This document shows positions 12,465-24,073 of a DNA stretch of 64,000 nucleotides, in pieces. Where the stretch lies: positions 12,028,001 to 12,092,000 of the forward strand of contig NC_060023.1 in the NCBI RefSeq assembly GCF_021134715.1. Reading direction: 5' to 3'. Numbering within the stretch: position 1 is the first letter of the stretch; every line of letters begins with the position of its first letter. The notes beneath the pieces are model-generated. The model had not been told where the DNA came from and ran no database searches. It saw only the letters and a program-made list of their open reading frames with translations. Made by a program: the position numbers and the translations under genes. This stretch comes from Daphnia pulex (taxonomy: Eukaryota > Arthropoda > Branchiopoda > Diplostraca > Daphniidae).

Positions 12465-12560
12465 TGCCTCCTGAGAGAATTGAACTCCCGACCTCTGGTT
12501 ACCTCCCGTTATATTTCGAATCGATACGAGACCAGCGCTATACCACTTAGCTAAGAAGGC
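12465..12560 (-). tRNA. trnT-CGU: tRNA-Thr(CGU) with a 24-nt intron
   Basis: The minus strand folds as a full cloverleaf. Acceptor GCCTTCT pairs with AGGAGGC (one U-G). The D stem GCTA/TAGC encloses AGTGGTA. The anticodon stem CTGGT/ACCAG has loop CTCGTAA, so the anticodon is CGU. The T stem GGGAG/CTCTC (one G-U) has loop TTCAATT. A 24-nt insert sits between positions 37 and 38, the canonical nuclear tRNA intron site. It contains ACG, complementary to the anticodon, as expected for the anticodon-intron pairing read by the splicing endonuclease. The A-box-like TTAGCTAAGTGG and the B-box-like region are intact. A-box and T-loop substitutions (TTCAATT rather than TTCGANT) leave a small chance that it is a tRNA-like pseudogene. 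Confidence 0.8.
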
Positions 12561-15500
12561 TTGAAAAATATCTAAAATCTAAAAATAGTTTTGCCATTTT
12601 TCTATTTGAATAAAGCGTTCGCTACGGTATTTGGTATATATATTTGTGTTGTTGCCATGGTGTAGTAGTAGTGGGTGAGATGAGAGTGTGGGCGACGACA
12701 ATCGCAACGAGTGGGAATCACCGCATCCATCCAGCGTGAAAAAACGGGCGGGATCCCACCGCGTTCGGGTGAATTCGATCAACCGAATAGACGACGTCTG
12801 TTTACATCCCCACAGCAGCGATCCAAGAAGATGGGCCTTTTTCCTTCTAGTGCATGGGCCAGAGGGGCGTTGTCCAGTTGAACAAGTTTCCCATTAGAAT
12901 GACGTCACAAACTTTATGCAAATAACGTAGAGGGGCGTTGCCCGCCGCCAGCCCCTTGAAACGCTCGGCAGAGGCTTTTAGCCAACCGGTGGTGGTGGTG
13001 GAACATCACATCATCTTTAATCTCGTTATATGCATCAAAGATGAAGCATTTCGCCTTTACCAAGCTGTTTTCTTTTTATTATTCTATGGCAGCAGCAATC
13101 GAGTTTCATCTCCCCAGAGTTTGACTTCAAAGTTGTTCATAAGGTAGGAACATATGGCATATTTTTATAACATATTTCTCTACGTATTTTCTTTTGATCC
13201 ATTTCCCGGTATCGACGTCGGCGGCATTCCGATTTTCCAGCATCCAGCGGAGGCATAATGCACATGCTTTCAATTTTTGGGGTGCTGTGGCATTGTTTGT
13301 TTAGTCAATGCAAAACATTTCAACAATAGGATAGGGTGGATGGGTGGGTTGGGTCGGAATGACAGTTGCGCCAGAGCAAACAAGCCACTCGGCAGAAAAA
13401 TCTAAAAATATTTTTTTCTTGTTGAATGTCTTGTCCTACGCCCATCGATTTTCAAATAAGCAAACATTCTCAAGTTAATCCATGCGAAAATTCTAAACAT
13501 TTCAAATTTTACCATACGACTATTATAATTAGAAAGCAGCTATTTTTGAAAATCATTTTGTATTTCTCAGATGTATCTTAGTAGAATCATTAAAACGGAA
13601 ATGAGTTGTAATATTCCGGTCGTCATTGCTGCATTTGCTCGGACATCATCATACATTCGGCAATGTTGTCGTTGTTGTTATAGTCTTGGATGTTGTTGTT
13701 GTTGTTATCGTAGTTGGTTCTGATTGGTGGGCCACGATTGATTTCTATTACGACATTTCCCTCTGTTGGAGTTTGACAGGCCATCGGGATTCGGCATTTC
13801 GTCCATTTTACCGTTGCATCGAGTCTGGTAAATGGAAATCATTGCACGGCAACGCAGACGACAATAACCAGAATTGCAATCCAGCAAATCCAGCCGCTGG
13901 CTGACACTTTCTCGTGAAACTTGAGAGCCATGAATAAATCGATACTGCTGTACAAGAATATATAGAAAGTGATGAATTCGGTGGTTGTTAAAACGACCAA
14001 ACCGCTTTATATCGGATGCTGGGCAGACCGGGACAAGTCCATTTTACCGCCGATAATATTAAAAATGGCGGGGAAATAATATTCCGACTCGCGTTATTAA
14101 AGTTGTGAAATGGAACAATTTACATTTTTAAAAGAATATTATTCACGCTGGATGAAACGACTCGATTGATAACGTGTGTAATAATTCAGTTAGAATCCTC
14201 CCTAGCGAGTCGTGACATTCGTTCAGATTGATTCGTTCGTCTTGGATATTTTTAGTTATGCGGGAATCGCTTTGATGGCGTCAGCAGCACGACGTCATTT
14301 ATGAACCAAGTCAAACAGGGACACACATCTATCTTTTCTTTGCTCTCGTCTGACGGTTTGATTGCATTAAAAGATCTTCTGCCTGTTTGATTTCTTTCTC
14401 TCGCCTCCGTTTTACGACATCACACACAGACTTGTCTCGGTTTAGCTCTTCATTTTCCGGTTCTTCTTCTTCTTGTATTTATTTGTCCCAGGAATCGTTC
14501 GAGCGCATTCAGACTCACTCTGATCCGCCGACCAACAGAGAAACACTTTTGCTCTATGAAACTGTGATTCAAAATGAATATAACACGACGATCCTGATTG
14601 TTTACCTGATTATGTGATGGAAAATGAAGTGCCTAGCCTTTCTGGCAGGTGTTGCCTATACCTGTTAAAAGAATTTGGACCTTCATAATTAATTTCTCCA
14701 GCATGCAAATTATTTTTCCCTATTCACCATTACTCCATTAGCATTAAAGTTAAATAGATTGGGAAATCGTATTTTGAATATTTTTGTTTAGGAACGGCGA
14801 CGACATCTATCTGTCGAGAAATCGACTGCGAGGACAATTCAGATAACCACATGGTGGGCGGGAAACTGGTCGAGATTTCTAGCCCTAGTCAAAAAGTTGC
14901 AGTTTCTTCATCTCTTCTTCTGTTTTGTATGTATGAATTCATATTAAAATGTTAGTATTGATTTGGAAAAAAAATGTCCAATGGGGTGTACAAAAAGCAA
15001 GGATAAAAATATGTTCCAAATCGTGGGTTTCAACACCATTTGTGTGAGACTCTAACGATGATGCACGATGACAAGAGATCTATAGAAAATCAATAGTGTG
15101 TATCGTTGCTCCCCGTGACGTAAGCCCAACTAAAAAATGTGCAAGGTTATTGTGTGTCTTATGAATTATGATGTCATCATCATTTCTCATATAGGCAGCT
15201 AGTGCTGGACACTTTGAATTGCTCGGTCCCAGAGTATGTGTAATAATAGCGTCCACACTGTTATTTAACTTCTCTCTGCTAGTCCCAGCAGTTGCAACTT
15301 GCAATATCTGCTGTAACATGTGTACGGCTCATATTTCAAATAAAGGATTTCCCAGGAAATATCATGTTAATCTGCCAAAATACCGTGCAGCCTGAAATTG
15401 TGCCACAATGTATAGCTGCACTTTGAAACAAGTCCCCCTTGTTTTCAGCAACAAAACCAAGCAACATTGGTTCTTGTTGCAGCTCGTGAAATGTAAATTG

Positions 15501-17034
15501 GGATGCACGAATAATGATCTGCTTCATTTGCATGTGCAGGGGACTAGAGTAATTTGTCTGACGATGTTGATGACATTTCCCTCTTCAGCCCCAGACAGCA
15601 GACACTAATATGCCATCCCCCAGCTCTGCCAGCCTTCATCATCAGCAGCAGGGAACTCATCAGTATGAATTGTAAGTATATTTTAATCCAATCAATATAT
15701 AAACTCGATAGAGAAAAAAAATAAGACTGTGCTAGATGAAAAGACCCATCAAGAGCAAAATGAGATTTTAAAAGGATAAGAGAAAAAAAACATTAGCTTT
15801 TGATTCTGCGATCGGGGAGCTTTTAATCTCCGGCTGGAAAATGACGTTTCTTTCGTGCTGCTGCTGCTGCTTCATTGTTAATAAGGATCAAGATCCATCA
15901 GCTTTTTTAAAAGAAGAGAAGAATCCAGCCGTTGCCGGGGTAACGACATAAAAGATTTCTTCATGTGCAGCTTTTTTTACTTCACTTTTCCAGGATATAC
16001 CATCAATTTGACTAGGATAACCATCAAAGGCACAACTGGTAGCGATTTATACGGATTCTTTTGATGTGTGGCTCTTATTGTCGGGTCCATGAACGATTGA
16101 AGAGGCCCCTAGAGATGAGATGAGAGTCTTGAACCACCTGATGCCCGCCCGCATTTCACCGGAATAAAGAGCTGCTCTTTTCTGTTGATCCATCACAAAT
16201 TCGATGCCTCCTTTCTTCACCTCTTCTCGGCTACTCGGCCAACATGTGGGTATTTATCAAATAAGTAAATTCAATTGATATAGTGACGTGAATCACTGTC
16301 TTGGCCCTTAATCGTCTAATTGAGTTAGGGTGCTGTGTTGTCGGCCTGGTCCAAATCCCCTGATTTTATTGCGGTGCATCACACATCGTCCAGGTCCCTT
16401 TTCGACAGACCCACTCTGTGCATGATCCCCCCATCTCACTCGAGACTCTATCGCAGCAATTCAACGTAATGAATCAAGAGGCGCCTGTCGAGTAAATGGT
16501 TTTTAATCAGCATTACGTGCCGTTTGCCGTGTTTGCCGTTGTGCTGGATGTTGGGGGAGATCCCGGTGGAGGATGGCAGCAGCCTGGATAGTAAATTTAT
16601 ATCGAAATTGCAGCGGAGGAAAAAGAAGGGAGGGGGATGTGACGTCATCGATCGAAAGGAAGCGAGGAGGGGAGCTGAGAAAAAAAGGAAAAATCCATGA
16701 TGGTGGTTGCGCGCGTCGCAGATCGATAAAGTTTTTGAGGACGAAACCCGCCCGTTTCCTTTGCCCGTCTCTCATCCAGCTTACTACCTCCAGTCGCACT
16801 AGGTCTCGGACCGCACAAACTTGTTGACCCTGTTTTTTTCAACTCTCCAAACATTTTCCATCTCTCTCTCTCTCTCTCTCTCTCACAAAGTTCTCATCTG
16901 TCCAAGTTTAATGGTGTTTTAAATTGAATTGATACAGCCGATCCATTCTTTTCACAGTCGTGTTCCATCAATTACGTCCATCCCAATTGTGGAGACTGGC
17001 CGATAAAGGCCAAACGACAACGCGAAAAACAACC
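12561..17034. other. intergenic, no gene recognised
   Basis: About 4.5 kb upstream of ELAPOR. Open frames are short and low-complexity (for example the Val-rich one at 13626-13904, made by GTTGTTGTT runs) and I find no conserved domain. 14.4-14.6 kb and 15.1-15.6 kb hold medium ORFs without convincing splice context. The 3' part probably contains the ELAPOR promoter and 5' UTR. Confidence 0.45.
16860..16885. repeat. (TC)n microsatellite
   Basis: Uninterrupted TC dinucleotide run about 150 bp upstream of the ELAPOR start codon, in its likely 5' region. On the other strand it is a GA tract, a kind often bound by GAGA-type factors in arthropod promoters; that role is inference. Confidence 0.85.
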
Positions 17035-20000
17035 ATGGTCGGCCACTATTCACTGCTGCTGCTACTCCTAGTCTGTATTGGCGCCGATGCCGATAACCTG
17101 CCCACTTGCCAACCCGTAAGTGATGGTTATTATTTTTCAATTGTTATCAGTTGTTTGTCCTATGGTCCAGTTGTGCAATTTGGCATTGACTGCGTTTTCA
17201 CTGGAAATTCGTTCTAGCCTAAATAATAATATTTCATCCATTTCTGTTTCGACCTTCTCCTTATTTTTCTCGACAATTTCCGTCTGCATCCGGTCTGATA
17301 ACTGTGACCACACGACAGCGGGATTTCCATTACGAGTTGACTGAATGCGATCCGACAGCGACGGGTGGCAGATGGAGAGTGTCGTATGTATTATATAGAA
17401 AAAGAAATTGGTTCTCTTTCAGGTATATTTTATTATTATTTCTATTCTTATCTATATTTGATAGCGTTCCTAAAGCCGGAGTCTGCACTGGCGGAGCACC
17501 CAACGCGCCAGTCCGACTTCAAGATTGCTGTAAATCTTTATCCTTCTCCCCCGTCCCATTTTTCTGTTGAGACTTTTTCAAACTTTATTTTACAGCCCTG
17601 ACTTGTAAATCTGGCGAGTACTTTGATCTGGAGCTGCTGCAATGTCACGAGTGCCCGCCCGGAACTTATTCTCTCGGCGGAATGGTACGTCATGAAATTT
17701 GGGATCAGCTACCGGATGGTTTTTCCGTTTTGGTGGAACCACTCACGTCGCGCTCCTCCTTTTCCATGCTGGAACGCGAAAGATCCTACACCAATTGTTC
17801 CAAGTAAGAAACAAAAAGGGAAAAGCCAAATTCCCACTGGGGTGTTTATAAAACAAGGATTGACTCGGGAAAATGTATTCCAGATCCGAATGGCAGACTC
17901 GCGGTGACTACATCGCCTTCCCAGGGGGTTCCTGCGTGGCTACGCTCGTCTACACTGTCCGCTTAATCCAACCGGGAGCCCTGCACTACACGTATCAATA
18001 TCCCGACGACGATACAATTTTCGAGTTCCAGGTAGATCCATTAAAAGCAATTGAATTATTGATTTGGTTTTGGTTGGGGGGATTTTGAACTATTTGATTT
18101 TGAACAGGCGCAGAACGAGCTGTGCCAGAGCGTGTCAAGTGGCGGTGACGAAATTCGCTGGCCAACCGTCACTGAAGAGGGTAAATGGCGGACGAGCAAG
18201 TCTGTTCAACTTCCGGCCGGATTGAATGTACTCCAGTGGAAAGCCATGGGCATTACCGGTCGCCATCAGACGAAACCGCTACTTATCAAGTCGATCGAAG
18301 TCAGCGGAGTGGCTGATCCGGCCGTCTCGACGGGCTGCACGCCTTGTCGCAACGGAACTCACGCGCCCGCCCCTAGATCCCGACAGTGCCAAGATTGTCC
18401 GACCGACTCGTACTCCGGCAGAGGAGCCACTCAGTGCATCCGCTGCGACGCCAAGACTTCGTTCGCCTCGCCGGGCAGTGGAAGATGTCACAAGCGACCT
18501 CCGTGCACTCAAAACGATTATTTCGAAGTAAACTACAATTCCATCTTTTTTCCTATTCCGGCAGGATCGATAACGTTTTTTTCTTTTTTTCCTTAAAATT
18601 CCTTCCAGGTCCATTCGGCTTGTGATGAGAGAAATAATACTCTGGTGACGTACCAGTGGGTGGAGCCGCGTACCTGTCGCGATGACCTTCCGTCGTCGGC
18701 CAAATTGCCGTCGGGCGCTGAGCGTCGAAAATGTCCGCCGTGCAATCCAGGGATGCAGATGGATTACACGACGGGTACCTGTCGTTTCTGCCCACCGGGA
18801 AGCATTTCAGATGGAATCCGCCCCTGTCGAGCTTGTCCTCCTTCAACGGCTCCCAATACGGGGCTTCAATTCATCTGGTGGAGCGCTCTTCCGGGTCTCA
18901 TGTCTTCACGTTGCATGAGTCTAGAAGGTTTGCCCAAGTAGTTTTATTAATCCGTTGGATTGGTTTTAATTTATTTCTCCTCTCCTTTTTAAATTAAACA
19001 TGAGTTAGGTTACACAGGGACGGGGTGCACAACAGCCGCCGCCTGGCTGACATCCGGCGACCACCTGAGAACCGGACACGGCCATGCACCGGATTCGTAT
19101 CTCATCTTGTCGTTGAAGATTGAGAAGGGATTCCGAGCCGGTCGTGGAACTGTTTCATTCACATTCCAGCTCGACTGTGAAGGAGATTGCCAATTTGTCT
19201 TCATGCAGGTGAATTCACTTACAAATCCCCACCCCCTACTATGAGACAATATGAGACTAATGAAATGTGTTCCCGGTAAAACCCCCGCCCGCCCGAGTAG
19301 AGTTCTCCCACCAAAGGTATTTCGGTGATCCAGACGTGGAGTGGTCGTGTGCCCAAGCAGCACTTTAGTTACTCGATCCCTCAAAACGGATCGTACACCT
19401 TCAACTGGGCATTCCAGAAACAGGCTTGGTCAGAGGATGTCGGAGCCATGTTGCCCTACAGCGCCACCGGTGTGCAGAGACTGAGACTATTTGACACGGA
19501 TAGTGCCAGGATCGATCAAGTCAACGTGACCAATACTATCGAAGGCGGTGCTTCCGTCTGCCTACCTTGTGCCCAGGGAGCCGATGCATCCGGCTGCATC
19601 CCTTGCCCACCGGGTCACTACACAGAAGCGGCCTCGACTCATTGTAAGCCATGCCCGGCCAATACGGTTGTCCTGGATCCAGGAGCCGTCGGCAAGTCCG
19701 CCTGCATCAACTGCGGCCCTGGACTCATCAGCACCGACAGCAAGACGTGCACGACCGATTGCACGCCGACCATCAACGGAACTCGCTACGACCTGCGTAA
19801 AATCGGAAGGTAACGCTCATTCCAATTTTCTTTTGATACTTTTTCTATCAATTTATTTTTCCCCATTGAGCAGCAAGTTCCACGAAGTGCGAGGCAGTTT
19901 GCTTTTCACCGCCAGCGGCATGCAATACTTTCACGTGTTTAACATCAGTCTATGCGGTCGTGAGCCGGTCAATTGTGCCAACAACATCACATTCCAGGCC

Positions 20001-21265
20001 GAGGGCGAGCCGAAATCAGTTGAGTTTCATTTTCTTTTTTTAAATTTATTGCTAATTTTTATTGTAATTTATGCTTTCGAATCGATTGCAGGTGAAAGCG
20101 TTGATTTGCCGGACGACACTGATACCTTCACAGAGTGTGGATGCTTCCGGCGGAAGCAGTCCCCTTTCGACACAATCAGTGACGTTAGGTGACCACCTGC
20201 TTGGCATAACCAACGAAGCCCAGTTGGGGGAAACTCGGGTCCTTGACGAATTCTACAACCCAAAGGACTTGCACGTCTTTTTCGGCACCCCAACGTAACA
20301 ATAAATTCTTGTCGCGTCATTCTTCCCCTAAATTTGATTTCACCCTTCGGTTGTTTTTTATTGGATTTGTCCTTGCAGGGCGACCAAATCGTGTCCGAAA
20401 GGAAGAACAACGACAGTCACCCTACGTTGCGATGCCGATCAACCGGGAGCTGGCCAAGTGACTTTACCGTCGCGCTGTCCGGACGGCACATGCGACGGAT
20501 GTCACTTTCATTTCCTCTGGTCGTCCAGTACCGTCTGTCCCATTTGTGGCGCTCAGGATATTAAGTTGGTCCACTGTTTTTTGTACAAATTCAATTTTGA
20601 AATCCCTTGTGACGACGTCTGCCATTTTACCCGCAGGATCGTTAAGAGCGAGTGCGTCGCTGGGGAGCAGAATGTTCACTACTTGGCCCCCAAGCATTGC
20701 CTGATGGCCGACGATGTTCCCGGAACAAAGAAAGTTCCCTGTTCGACTGAAATTCCTTTTGTGTTGCAGGTAAATAAAAACAAGAAAAAAAGGGAAAATA
20801 ATTCTCATTCATGATGATTATTATTTTAAGCTGATTACTATGGGTTGTGTGGGAACGGCCGTCCTCCTCTGTTTGACCGTGTTCATTTGCTGGAAACGCA
20901 ACCGTCGACTCGAGTACAAATACAGTCGCCTAGCGCGACAGCGCTCCTCTACACCGAGCAACAGTAGCGGTGGCAACGATACGACCTCCAGTCTCAAAGA
21001 CAATGGCAGCAACGAATGTGAAACGGAATTGGCGGCAGCCGAAAGTTGCGCTCTGGATGACGACGAAGATGAGGAGGACGAAGTATCGGTGACTGTTCCT
21101 ATGAAAAGCTTTGGTCTAGTCAACAAAATACGTTCCATGACTGCTTACAAAGTAAGTTTCAACCTTTTCCTTTTTTTAAATCAAATAACTGAATTTGTTT
21201 TCATGTTTTAGAGCGAATCTGGCAGTCCGTTTGAGACAATTCAATTGACGGAAGCACAATCTTAG
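17035..21265 (+). CDS. ELAPOR: ELAPOR (EIG121/KIAA1324) family transmembrane protein
   Basis: Single-pass type I protein of late endosome/lysosome and Golgi membranes. Vertebrate relatives ELAPOR1/2 influence autophagy and survival. The ATG at 17035 opens a Leu-rich signal peptide (SLLLLLLVCIGADA). Cys-rich growth-factor-receptor-like segments follow: YELTECDPTA..RWRVSV, ECPPGTYSLGG, CTPCRNGTHAP, CRFCPPGSISDG and ALPCAQGADASGC-type CxxC repeats. A middle beta-rich block contains FNWAFQKQAWSED and RIDQVNVTN. An MRH-like region with NISLCG and CDGCHFHFLWSS comes before a transmembrane helix (GCVGTAVLLCLTVFICW). The tail begins KRNRRLEYKYSRLA, conserved with vertebrates, and holds the acidic stretch DDDEDEEDEV, ending in FETIQLTEAQS. 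There are many short GT-AG introns. The first join (VS/VP) was checked in frame. Its stop lies 141 bp from the WASHC1 stop on the other strand. Confidence 0.92.
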
Positions 21266-21406
21266 AACGACGAAGAAAAATGACAGAAAGAAAGTTTGAG
21301 CTTGAAATTTGCGATTTTCTATATTTACTTATTCGTTCTTGTGTTGTTGTTTCTGAGGCTCGCGATTGTATTTCTTTGTAATTTCAATCGACAAAAAAAA
21401 TATATA

Positions 21407-22900
21407 TCATTTCCAATCTTCAACATCATCTGAACTGGAGACGTTGGCGCCTGCTGGATGAGGAGGAGGTGGAATCATGGCGGAAATTCTTTCCATCGGG
21501 CCGGCAACCTCTTGATTCTGACCAGAAATTCCCTGTACAACGTAATCGGGTAAAGTTAATACTCATTTTCCTTTTCAAACGTAACGACACACACGAAAAA
21601 GATAAATGACCTTTCGCCTCATGGAAAGCTTGTTAAAGAGATCGGCCATCAAGTCGCCCGCCGGAGCTTGATGAGATGTTGAAGCCGAAGATTTACTACT
21701 GCCACTCTGCTGTTGCTCTTTAACGGCCTGCGTGTGCTTGACACGAGCAGAGGATTTTAGTTTATTCAATCCACCCGCTTCCCGAATGGCCGCCATCAGG
21801 TTAGAACGATCCAGCGGCGCAGCGCTGGGCTTGGTGCTCGGAGCTGGAACACTTGGCGATACTTTAACGGCTGGCAAAGAAGGAGGAGGAGGTGGTGGTG
21901 GAGGTAAAGGAAGATTGACTGCAGGTGGTGGAGGGGGAGGAGGAGGAAGTGGAATTGTTGCTAAAGGTGGTGGGGGCGGAGGAGGTATTGAGATGACTGG
22001 AGCAGGAATGAACGGCGGAGGTGGTGGTGGAACGGGGTAATGTTTAACAGTTTTGATGTTTTCAGTTAGTTGAGATAAATCGGGCAGGGCCGCTATCAGT
22101 GAAGGTGCGATCCCTGGGCCAACGTCTTCGTTGTAGGCCAAATCATCCGCAACGCCTGGCAAGTCTGGAAGGGCCAAAGGAAGATCCAATTCCGGAACGT
22201 CTCCCAGTCCTGTAAAGGTATTAAAGGATAATTTTTAAAAAAAGTTCAGTTAATGTAACATTTAAAAATTACCGGGCATGTAGGAAAAATTGAGAGGATT
22301 GCTTCGTTCAAGTTGATCTCTTTGACTACTGATGGACCATGGGGCTTCTCCGATTGAAGTGTCGGTAGAGATTTCGGAATCGTGTTTACGACGCAGAGTT
22401 GATTTAGAAGATTTATCTGAATTTGACTGTCTCTGGAAGGCCAGATCTTCTGTGTTGAAAATCAAAAGTTCTGATACAGAACTCGGAGGAGCAGGTGTTT
22501 GACGTCTTGTTCCATTTTGTTGATGTGTGGGATAGAAAACCATGTCTCCATCCACAATCGATTCTGAACCATCAAAGTCTATTTTAGTTCTGCTGAATTT
22601 CACGCTAGTTTTATGGAAAATGCTTTTGCTGTTGGCCTGCAAATTCCCAGGAAATCTTGAACTTGAAAATATCTTGGTGGCCTTGCGGCTGCCCTTGAGT
22701 CCATCAATCTTGGACTGTGCAACTTCAACTCTCTTGTGAATGTTGCTGATTCTCGTTCGGCTTTCCTGAATTTGTTGTGTAACCCTGGCAAAAATATCAC
22801 TAGACACTTGATCCAGAAACTCTAACGTATCTGCCATCTGAGTGATCATTTCATTTGGACGCAAATTGGACGACACCAAAGGTATTTCGTAAACCGCCAT
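21407..22900 (-). CDS. WASHC1: WASH complex subunit 1 (WASHC1), Arp2/3 activator
   Basis: Nucleation-promoting factor that activates Arp2/3 on endosomes and drives retromer-dependent sorting. Three minus-strand exons (about 22270-22900, 21610-22210 and 21407-21535). The N-terminal WAHD1 region starts MAVYEIPLVSSNLRPNE and includes a helical stretch (QIQESRTRISNIHKRVEVAQ). The middle has LPDLPGVADDLAYNED and several polyproline tracts, the profilin-binding region. The VCA end shows the WH2 motif NLMAAIREAGGLNKLKS, the connector GDLMADLFNKLSMRRKGISG, conserved almost exactly across animals, and an acidic end VSSSDDVEDWK with the critical Trp. All parts of a functional VCA are present. It is convergent with ELAPOR. 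Confidence 0.95.
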
Positions 22901-24073
22901 TTTAATATAATGTTCGCCTATTAATGGTTTGAATTAAAAGTCATGTTATTTAATTATTTAATTTGTAATATCGGGAGATTACTCACATCACTCACATGAG
23001 TCACATTATTGTTGACAAATTACTACTATTGATCGATAGCAGACGAAATAATAATCCGCCTCTCAAAATCCTGTGATGCCAAACCTGCAATTTGTAATTG
23101 ATACTTTAATTGAGTTTATTAAAAACTCTAAATTATATGAAATTGAACTTACTATTGGTTTCGCTTCACAATTTAATTGCGATATTCACATGATAAATAA
23201 TTTGTTATCGAGACTGCGGCGGTGCGGCCACCGTAATCGAAACTGGAAACCGAGAACGAAAACAAATAAAACCACGACAAAACCTTGCGGTCCGAAAGTT
23301 TTTCCTTGATATTTGGTTGAGAAATAAAATTAACTCGGTCGATTAAGACTTAACATTTCGTGTTTAAAAGAGAAAATAGACGTAGAAGGAACTTGTAACG
23401 GTGAAAGTAGAGCAAGAACAGAGGCTAATGCTCTTTTATTAGAATGTGGTCACGGACTACTTAATCTCTCGTTCATTGCCTCTTTACGCATTCGGAGAAG
23501 CATTAAAATCAATTTCAATTACACTGCCAAAGTCAAAGAGTAGAAAACAATTAACGGTGGATCTCCAAATTTACGCGAATCCATTTCGATATCAGTACTC
23601 AATTAATTATTCGACAATAATATTCTATCTATAAAGCCATGTAACGGGATGAATTTTATAAATTTTGGGTTCTTCTTTGGCTTTATTAATGTGGTTCTTG
23701 AGGAAATTTGGAAACCGGTTGCGAAATGACGACGCCATTGTATCGATCAGCCGACGACGTCCCCTCCTCTCCTGACGTTTTGCTCAGTTGCGGCCCCAAA
23801 ATAATCGAACCATTCGTAGCCGCTCTTTCTTTGGAGAAAGTCGATACAAACTGAAGGCTCTTTTTGGTAAGTTAACTTATTCGCTCTCTTTCGTCTCGCG
23901 GTATCTCTGTTTAATTTCAAAATGTAGCGTTTGATCGATCAACCAAAATACGCCATGTACCAATATAGTTAAGAAACAAGACAAGACTAGGTCTCATTTT
24001 AATTTTGACACGAATGAAGTGCGGATCGCTTTTGAACTTTTTCGTTTCTTTCGCCACGTCCCAGACTAACAAC
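22901..24073. promoter_or_regulatory. shared upstream region of WASHC1 and transketolase
   Basis: WASHC1 (minus) and TKT (plus) are head to head across about 1.2 kb. An arthropod-type initiator TCAGTT sits at 23783-23788, and a good donor (TTTTG|GTAAGT) follows at about 23867, so a non-coding first TKT exon from about 23785 to 23866 is likely, spliced to an exon that includes the ATG at 24074. The coding-looking ORF at 23073-23309 has no support. Confidence 0.45.

Noticed and set aside
13626-13904. Val-rich membrane-like ORF
   Set aside because: Created by GTT trinucleotide runs; no family resemblance and no gene context.
21732-22040. Gly-rich plus-strand ORF
   Set aside because: It is the antisense of the WASHC1 polyproline region and has no independent support.
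23726-23854. A 42-codon upstream ORF (MTTPLYRSADDV...) ahead of transketolase
   Set aside because: The initiator TCAGTT at 23783-23788 lies downstream of its ATG, so the transcript probably starts inside it and the ATG would not be present. It would matter only if the start site is further upstream.
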